Source: Pomphorhynchus laevis (lineage: Eukaryota > Acanthocephala > Palaeacanthocephala > Echinorhynchida > Pomphorhynchidae). Taken from it: a stretch of 64,000 nucleotides of DNA. The stretch covers positions 1 to 64,000 of the forward strand of contig WNNJ02002388.1 in assembly GCA_012934845.2 (NCBI GenBank). The letters are read 5' to 3'. Of the stretch, positions 37,801-49,800 are shown one piece after another. Within the stretch, counting starts at the first letter, position 1; each line of letters begins with the position of its first letter. The notes beneath the pieces were generated by a model. The model did not search any database. It saw only the letters and a program-made list of their open reading frames with translations, and had not been told where the DNA came from. The translations under genes were made by a program, and so were the position numbers.

Positions 37801-40800
37801 ATTATTAATTAAAATAGATAATTTTCTGACTATGCTAACAGTAGTTAGCGAAATATCAAAAAAAATCGTTTTTCCTTTGATTCAGCTTCAATAATTATTT
37901 ATCAATAATGGATCATTATCAACTATTTAAAATTTCGGACATATTAATAATAATGATATATTACTAATTTGATATAATGAATCAAATGATATATCAAAAT
38001 GAAATGAACAAAAAATATTTGAAAATGTAAAATATTGATTTTGCTTTAGTATAGTGAGGCTATAGTTTGCATTAATAATAAAGAATAAATTGAATGTTTA
38101 ACTGAGATATTCAGTGAAAATTTATACGTCCCATAAACTCTTATTATAAGAATTGAAATCAACTATTTTATGGATTCAGCTAAACTTTTGAATTTATGGC
38201 AATAGGATAGTTGATAAGCTAATTTACTCTACGATACAATTTTTGGTAATCCCCTACATCATTTCATGTAGATGCATGAAAATACGAGATATTTCAATAA
38301 TTTTAAATGCTTCAGCTGATAATTTTATGGTTGACTTTATTTTAAGATAACAATATCATATGCAATAGATATCAGCAGCACAACACATACTATGTTTCTA
38401 TAACATATTTTTAATAAAATATTTATTTAATTTCATTTATTTTTATCAAAATAAATAAAATATATAGTTTTGATTTATATATTTTGATTTATACATCAAC
38501 TTCGAATAAAAATACAAGAACACGACCTTCTCGGCTTGCTTCTTAGAATTAGATAAGGTTGTAAGTTTCTCCTTCGCCATTATAATGTTCTGCTCCAACT
38601 CGAATTTCTTTCCTGATTCTAAATCAATACTGTGACTGATAAGATCAAGCTCCCTATCGAGGCCATTTATATCCGCAGTTGTTTCCTTAATCTGACTGAT
38701 GATCGGCGATACGAGTCGTTGAGAGTTGGCATACTCCGCAGATTTCAAGCTGATATCCTTGTCGATCGACCTAACGCAAATCACATCGAATAATTTAAAA
38801 TACAAGTTCTTGATTAAACGATGGACCGTGAAATAAAAGTTAAAAGATGAATCGTAATAACAATTTTGTTATTGCGCATTAGGCGAGATAATTATTGAAA
38901 TGACATTTATAACTAAAATGCCTTTTAACAGTAACTCAAACAACCAGGTGATCAATTGTTAACAATAATTAATTATTAATTAGTTGGTATTAGTCACGTT
39001 ATAATAAATATAAAATAATCGTAAAAGTAAAGATGTTAACTCAAACTATTAATAACGTGCGCCAGCCAAATTTTGTGATACGGTATTTTTATCTGTTTTA
39101 AAATATTTAATAACTTACTTTTGTGAAGTTTGTAATTTATGTCTTTGTTTGATTCTTTCGTACAAAGAATTCAGCGACATTTCATGCATTTTGTAAGCTC
39201 GTTTAACCTCTGTCCTTAGAAAATCATTTTGAGCTCTAACTTTGGCGGAATCGTGATTAAATGAATTTTCATAATCATCTATTTAGAATGAGTTTTAAAA
39301 ACAATAGAATCAGTAAAATGGATTACAAATCGTAAGATTGTATTTTAATTTACATTAAACAAGTTTCCTTTATAATAATTAAATATTTATACTTCAAAAT
39401 ATTCGTAAATTTTATAACACTTTATTGTTATAAATTAAATATATAAATATTTAAATTTTACTAATAGTTAAATATAATATTTATATAATATTTTATATTT
39501 ATCGCAATCATTGGGCTTTAAAAAAATGTCAACTGTAATTTTATCTGTAAGTATATTTTAGAAAACCTTTTTAGGGAAATTTAAAAAAAATTTCGGCAAA
39601 AGTATTTTCGTTGGAATATAAAATTAATAAGTTAATATAATTAATAAATATGTATATATATGTAATATATGTATATATGTATACATATATATGTAATATA
39701 TGTATTTATACATATATATATTACTTTCGTCGGGTATTTTATATAAAGTATTGGGTAATATAAGGTAAGTATTCGGTAAAAATCGAGCTAACTTTTTAAA
39801 ATTATAACACTTTATTGGGCTTTAATAAAATATCTTCCAGTATGCGAAAGATAATCGTTTTCATGTGATAGAAAATTAAAATTGTCAAAAGTAATCGAAA
39901 TAAAAATCATTAAATTATAAAGCTCTTAATCTTTTAATAATTTGCAATACATTTATTCAACCCTTATATGCCAAAATATGCAATTTTATATTATCTTAAT
40001 ATCATTATTATCTAAATTATATATTTTTATTGTCTAAATATAATGTTTTAAAATAGTTACATAGAGTACCTTCCTGTTGACTCGAAAATAATAACACCAA
40101 TTTGACTACCGATAATCCCTGTGTAGTCTTACAACGAACTTGGGACAGAGACCATAATTTATCTTCCACTACATGTTCACCTTATTTGCTATTGGCCAAT
40201 TCTTTGTCATTTTTTAATTCAACCTCTTCCTCATTAAATTATACTCTTGGAATTTTTAACAACAAAATAGAAGGAATCAAATATTTACTTTCCCTAGGTT
40301 TCACTGCATACATTTCCTCTTTTCACGTCATTGTTCTAACCGAGACATTATCTTGTTATCCTTGCATCATATCAGGATTTCATTGTATCGAAATTCCTGC
40401 AACTATTCTCGGAAGAGGGGAGTTGCTTCACTTTCATAATGTTCTTGACTAACTTGCGCAAAAAGTTTAATTCGCGCAGTTAAATTTCCATATCTCAATC
40501 TAAACCACTAAATATCTCAAAGTCAATCGTCGTGTCGGCACAACTCATTGCAAGTTGTTACTGCAAAACATGCGATCAATTTTACGATTACTCCTATGAA
40601 TTGAAAAACACAGAAAAGCTTCTGTGGAAATTGAGCAAATCTCGTATTGGTTCGTGATTGTCAGCATTTCAATCGATGTATAGGAATATTACATTTAATC
40701 ATTATACCGTTATTCGACCCTTTCACGTTCAACAAATCTTTTCATGTATAAACTTCCGCAATATGTCCTTTCTATCACACAAATAAACTTGCTAAATCAA

Positions 40801-43800
40801 TATATTACCACCTTTGAACAAGTAAGCCATTTGCCCAATTTGAAAAGCCACTGGTATAGACGGTATCGCCATTGAACAGTTTAAGGATACATTTGTTATG
40901 CTAACTCAGTATTTGACTAAATTTTCAATAAAATATTATTTGGATGCGCTCTTCATCCCTCTTGGAATCAATCAATCATCAAGTTACTTTATAAAGACGC
41001 AGATGGTTCATCAGATCAAAACGCGATATCATCCGATATTCATCCGATGCCGCAATATCGCCATTCTTAATCAGCAGCAAAGTGACAAACTCAGCACTCT
41101 ATTTTTTCACTGTTTATCTGAGAACTGTCAGAATTTTAAAACGATATCTACCAAATCCAAAAACATTCTCTTTGTCGATAAATTCTAGATACTCTCCAAA
41201 TCCATTATGTAAACTGTTACAATTACGACGCCAATGTCACTTAAAATCCAAAGCCATAAATTTCGTCGTGGTGCTCTTCTCGCTTGAATTTAACAAAATA
41301 TTGTTTAACAACGAGCTTATAGAATTCATTAACTGGTACAAATACCTTGACGTTATTCTAACCTCTACTTGATCATTTCGTTCACACTCAAACAAAATCT
41401 TACAAGATCATTTAATACCCCTTAGCATAAAGAAAACTGCTAGTTTATCTTCACACTGCGAAATTTATTTCTTTTATGACTTGCTCGTAATCTGGTCTGA
41501 TTTACCCGACCAGGTTTGGTACCCCTTCTTGCTTCCAAAAATTCACTTGACGCCAGTTTCATCAGAAACGTTTATTCAACCTATATCTATAGACTACTAA
41601 TAACGTAATTGCTTATTATAATCACTAGCTGTCCAGCAATACTGGCAAGAGTATCTACCAAAGTTCAACGTCGTCGATCCTGAAATCATTAGTGCCTACA
41701 CTTTCCTTCAATCTATTTGGTAGCACCCTCACGCAACCAAAATTCATATAATCGCTCGCGCATACCTTCATAATTATCACGACAAGCTGTTCACTTTCCG
41801 TATTTCCTGGCATGAACGTTCCTGACATGAACGTTGTTGAAACTTTTGTCCACCTATCTCGCATTTGTTCCATTGCCCAATTATTTCATTAATACCTTTC
41901 TGCAAACTCTCACTGTACATTCCACTATAACGCTAAATCACCTTTAAGTCAAAGATACGGATCATACATGTCTAAGCACACCTATAAGTGATGGTTAATA
42001 TTTGAACAATTTTGTTTTCTATTCATTTTTATGTATATATCGTAACTTTCATGTTTTCAAATCATATATTGTAAATGTTGCTTTTCGTACCAACACGAGA
42101 GGCTGCAGCGAGCATTAATAAATAACTTGTCAGGTTAATATTATATATGATATACTAGTATTATACTAGTATATACTATATATATTGATAATATATAATA
42201 ATACATATAATAATTATCATATAATATATGATACATAAAATATTTTGTCATATAATAGAACATCTCTGTACGCGAACAACAATATTAAATTTTATTAAAA
42301 AATTAAGAAAAGGCGTCAGCATTATCAGGCCATGGATATTTGCTCAATTTATGCCATTTTTAACTTAGACGAATGCGAACATAAGAAGACATGCAGTTAG
42401 AGTGACTGGATGAATTTATTAACACTGGACGTGTTAATAACATGTTAATACAATCAAGTATATGAATTAATATTTAGTTACGTATTATCTTCATAAAGTC
42501 ACAAATGTTTGTTAATGATTGAGGCACATATATGGTCTATAAGGCAGATTCCAAAATACATGAATAAAATACGCGATATGATATTAAATAATCTAATAAA
42601 ATTAAATAATCTCTATTGAGGTTATTTTAGAAAAACATTTTTTAATTATATTGTAATATTAATAAAATTATCGGTTGCATACATAATTTTTAACTGGAAT
42701 GTGGATTTATTCAATTAAATTTAAAAAATGATATATTGTAAACATTTCGTGAATTTTAGAGACCGAATTTATAAATTTTAGAAATAAAATAAAAAACTAA
42801 ATAAAAAGCTAAATTACAAATGTATATAAGTTTCATAAATATGTTAACTTTACCTTGATAATCCATTAAGAGATGATATTCTGCTGTGGCAATATTAATT
42901 CCTTCTAGCTCCTCCATAATCAGACTTTTGAATTTACACTTAAAAGTTTGTAATTTTTCAATTAGTGTGCCACTTGTAATTTAAATCATAAATATTTAGT
43001 ATAATATTTAGTCAATAATATTAATAATTAATTAATAATATTTTATATATTATCAGATCACTTATCTCACATTTATCATATTCGAAAAAAAAAACATTTC
43101 AATTTTAGTGATTATCTTAAATTTAAATACTTGTGATGCAAGTAACCTTTTATTTTTGTTATTAGTTATTAATTTATTATATTAAATAATTATATTATAT
43201 CATTTTAATTTAGTTTAATATAATTTAATATAATATATTATATTAAATTATATATTATCTAATATTAATATGTTATATATTAACATATTATAGGTATATA
43301 TTATGTATTATTTATAATTTAATATATTTTGTTAATATTAACAAAATATTAATATTTTGATATTAATATTTTGTTACATATTACTTATATATTATATAAT
43401 AGCATTAATTTAAAATCAAGTTCCAATTAACTTACAATTATATTACAAATATAGTTTCAATAAATTTTAAAATATTACATTTATAATATATTACATATAT
43501 TAATATATTATAATATATTTTATTACAATAAATCACACCTTAAAAAAAGTTTGAGAAATTAATAACATAGATCAATTTCAAGAAAAAGTTATAAAAGATT
43601 AAAAGATTAAAGAGATAAAATACACAAATATATACAAACTTTAATACATAAAGAGGAGCAGTTGAATGTAGACGTCGATACTCAGCATAACTGATCAAGT
43701 CTCGATTTTTACAAACCTGAATTGTCGATTTTTTTGCAAACAATATTTTTCGTCTTACAATAATTATCCTACACAATGGAAAAATTCGAAGATATAGAAA

Positions 43801-46800
43801 GATCTTTTGTATCTCAACAAGTTAGCTGCGACGCACCTGACTGAGATATTTGGACAACAATTGCCTGTTCAGAAGATATGGTAAATTCTTTGTCGACAAA
43901 GCTATTCTTCTGTGGATTTTGCTGTGAACGAATATTAGGCAAACTATATATTAATTTACAGTCACAAAATCGTTTAGAAACTGAGCAGAAAACTTGTGAA
44001 TTAGGATTAGGAAGTTTTAATTGCGTTGATAAAAATGTACAATCCATTCACGAAACGGATAATAGACATATCGTACTATTTGGTCAAGATCAAAATACAG
44101 TACATACCCTTGATGTTAATGTTATTGGAGATCATGATATCAGTGGTCATGAAGATGCTATTGAAAATGAGCATACAAGTAGCCAGTCAATATGCCCAGC
44201 TGTTAATACTCCACTTACTAGTAGATATCATTCGCGAACCTTCTTGCCACGTGTCATCAGTGGCAATCAGTCTATCAGAAATTAGTGTCATTCGACGAAT
44301 ACGGCTTCAGATATATTCCAAAATGATATAACCAATGCTATATAATATACAACCAACGCTCTAGAGTCTGTAAAGACTGAAATTAATAGAGCACAAAGCA
44401 ATAGATCTGAACTCATGATCACAACTATTAATCAAATGCCGATATATAATCAAGCCAAGCATTCAAATGAAATAAGGAGTGTAGCTGACCAACGTTCTTT
44501 AACAATAACGAACAATGCTGAACAAACCACACCAACTACTAGCGGATGCCGAGTTTGGCGTAACTCTTTATTACTTTTATCATCAAAACGTGATGAGTTT
44601 TGCAAGCAAACAAGTTCGGGACAAATGTACAGTTGAAGACTCTGTTCAACTGTTCAACACCGCCATCACGACGTCCTGAAGGACGTCGTGATGGCGGTGT
44701 TGTTATTTACATGACAGAATTTGCTACAATTTTAAAGATAGAACGATACTCCTGTGATGATCGAAGTTTAGAATGTTTAATCGTAGAGGCGATGCTACGG
44801 GGTTTTAAATTTGCATTAGGTGTCTTTTACAGGTCACCAAACTCGACCTCCTTCGATGACAAAATTAGGACACTATTGTCTGGTTCAATACAAGTTAAGC
44901 TGTCCATATCTTATTTTTGGTGACTTTAATATACCGAATATACCTACTGAGATCATAGAAATGGCTGGTAACTTGGCATGTAATGCTAAGAATGCTGGCT
45001 TATTTTTTTTGGAGATTTTTGACCCGAGAACTACTTTTGTTTCAGCACGTGTGTGGTGATACTAGGTTGAGTGGATTGAGTTCTTCTATGCTGGACTTGA
45101 TATTTTCGAAAAGTGAAACCCAAAGTTCGTGATCTCAAGCATCTTCCTCCTTTAGGGTCTAGTGATCATGAGGTACTCACATTCTTGATTCCTTCATGCT
45201 CTGAAGTTATTTCGGACAATATTGTACCGATAGTTCGTAAGCGACTATGGCATCTTGTTGATACTTTTATAATCTTGTCGTTCGCAAATACTGTTGATTT
45301 TTCATTACGTTGTCATTCTACTGTGGATGATTGTTGGACCTCACTAAAGCAAAAAAGGGCCTGCTCTTAATTCTACTCTTAAGGAATATCAAAGGGATCT
45401 AACAAAAGCTCATTTATTCAAGGCTGCTCAGAATGTTTATCGACGACTTCAAATCGCTAAACGCCGTGCCTATGAATCCGCTGACATTAATTCGATTTAT
45501 ATACACCCTAAGGAATTTTGGTAATATGTTCGGCGTAGTAGGCGAGTCAATTGGTGTATTCCATCTCTTAATGTATGTTCTCAATTAATCAATTCTCAAT
45601 TTGATATTGCGAATGAATTCGCCAATGTATTTAAGTTGTACTTCTGTATTGAACAATTTTGATTTTCCTACATTAACTTCATATTTGTGCACTCGGATAA
45701 TTGTAAATAAAGAGAAAGTTTCAAGACACTCGCTAAGTCTCCCTTCATTCTCTGCTGCTTGTCCTGACGGCATATGTCCGTTTATTCCGCGTGTATTAAC
45801 TAATCTTCTTGCGGGACCGCTTTGTGATTTATTCCAAAGGCCCTTAGATTCCCGTACTGTTCATAACTGCTAGCGAATATCCACTATTGTTCCTATTCAT
45901 AAAAACTGCGATAGGTCAAATCCCAATAACTACAGGCCGATTAATTTAACGAGTCACGTAAGCAAGATCTTAGAGCGAATTGTACATAGTAGAATAATTT
46001 CTCATTTAAACACGTATAATCTTCTAAGTTCTGCACAACATGGTTTCCGAAAAGGCAGATCTTGCCTAACAAATCTTTTGTGTGCACGTGAAGCTTGGGT
46101 ATATTTTATTTCTACTAGGCACTGTGTAGATGTTATATTCTTTGACTTCAGTCGGCCATTTGAACGAGTACATCATTTCCTACTAAACTACGTATTGATT
46201 TCTTACGACATTCACCTCAGTGTTGTTGGTTGGGTCAGCAATTTCCTTAGTGATCGTCAATTTTATGAATGTCTTGCGTACGCTGATGATTTGAAAATAT
46301 GTGCCAAAATTGATTAATTAGCTGACCGTATGAAATTTCAGATCGAAGTTAATAAAATTTATGAATGGAGTTGTCAGACCGGTTTATTGATTAATGTATC
46401 AAAATGTGCTCACATGCGCTTTGGAAGGTCTTCACTTATATCTTTATATATGCTAGGGTTACAAGAGATCGAAACAGTTGCGAGTGTTCGGGATTTGGGA
46501 ATAATTTGGTATCGGACCTTGAGAACTAGAGTAGCTACTGATCAGAGATGCTCTGAAGCTAAGAGAAAACTTTGCAATATTAATAATGTTCTTTCGCATC
46601 TATCACATTCATGTTTTGGCTTATCATATAAATATCCAGTACGCCCACACTTAGAATACATTATCTGAGCGAATTTTCCAATTGCCAAGGGTGAGGTTAA
46701 CAGTTTAGAATGTATTCTACGACGTGGTAGCAAATTATGAAATAAAATTTTTAAATCTGAGCTACTCACAACGCCTATTCGCGATTAATGTTAATAGTGT

Positions 46801-49800
46801 CCGTTGCATGTTAATGTACCTAGATATGTTAGCCATGTACTTTACGGTGAAAGGGGATTTACGGGTATCCACAACAATATGTGATAACAAATAGAAGACG
46901 GTGCCACAGGGTACACTCGTTTCATCTGATGAATTGTGGACATGGGTCAAGTAACACATCCTCTCGATTATCTTACAGAGCATTACGAGCTTGTAATTGT
47001 CTTCCTTACGATATGATTACACTGCCCGTGGCTAGTTTTCATAGGTTTGTTCTTAATTATAGTAGCATCCCGTGTAATCGAGCATCGCCTAATTGCTTTT
47101 AATTTAATTTTATTTTGTTGATTTTATCAATGATTTGTTGTGATCTAGCAAATAACCCTGTGGGTTAAACTCTGCATTGTGATAATAATAGCTAATTGAA
47201 ATATTTCCAAGTAAATAAAATATCATAAATAATATGTTTTTTTATAATTTGAACTAAACTTAATGATAAAACTGATTTATGGTGGAAAAATGATTTATTC
47301 TGGCAGTTGAGATTATTTTAGGACACTTTTAATATCAATACTAATATAGCAATAATAATATCTAATATTATTTAACAATTATTTTAATATTATTGATGTT
47401 GGAATATTGAAATATCAGCGACATATCGCATACGCTCAATATTTAAATTTGAATTAGTTCAATAGTATTTAATTTTAATATTATAAAATATTAAAATTTT
47501 TAGAATGCTGTTTTTTGGGAAACAACGTTCAATAAAATATACCCGTACCATTTCCTCGTGCTGTTTGATTAAATCTTTCAGCATCTTTTTTGTCCTCTCT
47601 AATTCAATCGAAGTTACTTTATCACGATTATATATCTCAGTCTTGCTTATCTTTAAAGATTCCAGAAGTTGACGCTCTTCATACCATTTAGCAGGAATCG
47701 CTTAATATTTAATTTAAAACTTTGTTATTGAACACTTACACTTATTTCTATATAGGGTGGTTCACAATCAAGAAATGACCGAGAATAAAGGTAGCAAGTT
47801 AGTAATGAAAGAACTATAACATAAAATGCAAAATTTATTGCAAAATAGTAGTTGAAAACAATATCAAATGGAATACGTGTATATTAGTTGGCACATTCCA
47901 ATTGTTATTTTGTATAACATTGAAACATTTATCATTATTGGTAGATGCTGTTCATGAAACGAACTTCCGGAAAGAAAGTGGATGTGCACCTAGTATTGTA
48001 TTATGACATAAATCTTTTTGAACCGCCTAGGAGTATCTTTGCATTTAGTGGCGATCTATCTTGTGAAGTTAAATGAATGAGTTAAATGTTAAGTTAATAT
48101 CTTTGAACAAGTTAAATGAATGAGGTTTAATAAATGAGTTTATAAATTGACAGATTTCTGAAATAATATATTTATTACTATGATAATGTGATAGTATACT
48201 CCGACATGAGTATACTTCGTGACAAGTCAGTTGTAAAACAAAACCGTCGCATCAACAGTACGAAATGGTGTCTTAATGAACTTCGCGAATAGGCGACTAC
48301 GATGGTAAGGCCACGCCTTCCGCACAAACAATAGAACCAAATGGAGACAGAAAATGGTGACTCCGTAACGAAGCAGAATAAACGCTAAAGAAAGAGAAGA
48401 AGATATGTGATGATAATGTAGAATTATATGTGATTATCTAAGATGATATTTGAAATCTCGAATAAATGATAAATAATATTGAGCAAATCTAATGAAAACA
48501 ACAAAGTTTTAATTAGGTTTGAAAACAACAAGGTTTTCATTTAGTTCTCAGTATAATTCCATTATATATAAAGGAATTTCTCTATTCACTACTTGGGGAC
48601 GCGCTCGGTAGCATCTGCAAAACCCCGATAAAAGTACAAAACATATTTATTCATAAAAATAACAATATAAAGGAAATACAAAAAATAACAAAACACAAAA
48701 ATAAAAATAAAATATCGAAGAAATAAAAAATGTGTTATAATCAAAGACATTTCGTTTATAATAATTTTAAGGTTAAGTCAGCTTTATTGCCAACCATTAA
48801 GTTATCTTTTAGTTTTTTAATACGAACGCTTCTAAGATCTTAAGTTTAAAGATACCGTATTCTTTTGATAAGATGGTAGTTCCATCGAAATCAATTATGT
48901 GATCATTATTAATGCAATGATCAACTAAGACACTGCTTGTTCAACATTTAAGTGTGTATTTATGCTGATGTACTGCTTTATCTACACCTTTAACCGCCCA
49001 CTTTGGAAATTGTTTTTCTTTTTTTAGTACCAATAAAAAAGTATCAATTATAAAGCCCTAACGTTTTTGTTATCGACAAAATCAGAACAAATCAAATTGT
49101 TTCACAAAGACAATGAGCTAGCAGCAGCTACTTTTCAAGTGTTAGGGGTTTGTGAAGACCAGAAAACAACATGAGGTTTTAATCCAACTTGTTGAAAAAC
49201 TTATGTTTTCAAAGTATTTAATTTTTGATTTTAAAGTTTAATTTTTATTCTCCTCCTAATAGGAATATAAACAGCAAAGTAAAAAATTCAAATATCTAAT
49301 GAGACGGGAATGTTATCATAATTTGGAAATTTTAAAACGTTTTTATAGCGTTTCTTACGATCAATAATTTAAAAATTCAAAAACTTAACCAATGAGATGG
49401 GATCGCTATTTGAAGTGTTTTGCTCCTATCACTTCGCATGGTATGGGAAATTAATCGCACAATAGACAAAATCGAGTCTTCAATTGATAAAATTTTATAA
49501 TTTTGTTTGCAATGGTCATTTATGAAATGGCTATTGGTCTCCCAGTTCACTTCGAGCTGTATTTCGTTTATAATGACCATAATCAATAATACTGTGTATA
49601 TGTTAATATCATTTGATATATTATCAATAATTATACATTATTGTCAGTTTAATAATATCAGTTGATATATTCGCTACAGATGAGAATTTCGTTGGCATTT
49701 TCACTTATATTTAATGATACATTCCGTTCATATAATATAATATTAAATATTATATATAATTTTATTATGTAAATCAAATAACAAAATTATATATATATTA

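Larger units (their letters stand above)
43830..47110 (+). mobile_element. Jockey/CR1-like LINE, copy L3 (best kept LINE)
   Basis: The ORF1-like region runs about 43,878-44,630, including FFCGFCCER. The APE endonuclease occupies 44,680-45,200, with GGVVIYMTEFA, FGDFNIPN and GSSDHEVLTF (the catalytic SDH motif). The RT occupies about 45,880-46,670, with NNYRPINLTSHVSKILERI, QHGFRKGRSCLTNLL, IFFDFSRPFERV, AYADDLKI (YADD at 46,279-46,290) and YPVRPHLEY. Several frameshifts and stops break it. It lies in the gap where an exon of the coiled-coil gene appears to be missing. No poly-A end was resolved. Confidence 0.82.

Noticed and set aside
43705-43757. Minus-strand 52-bp exon candidate between a TGTGTAG acceptor and TCAG|GTTTGT donor.
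   Set aside because: Its borders look good, but its length does not repair the phase mismatch between the exons at 47.5 and 42.97 kb, and it encodes no coiled-coil sequence.
48180-48640. Possible LTR or primer-binding-like sequence (TGGTGACTCCG, GGGGACGCGCTCGG).
   Set aside because: No paired repeat, no gag/pol fragment nearby, and no clear tRNA complementarity. More likely part of the PLE fragment that follows.
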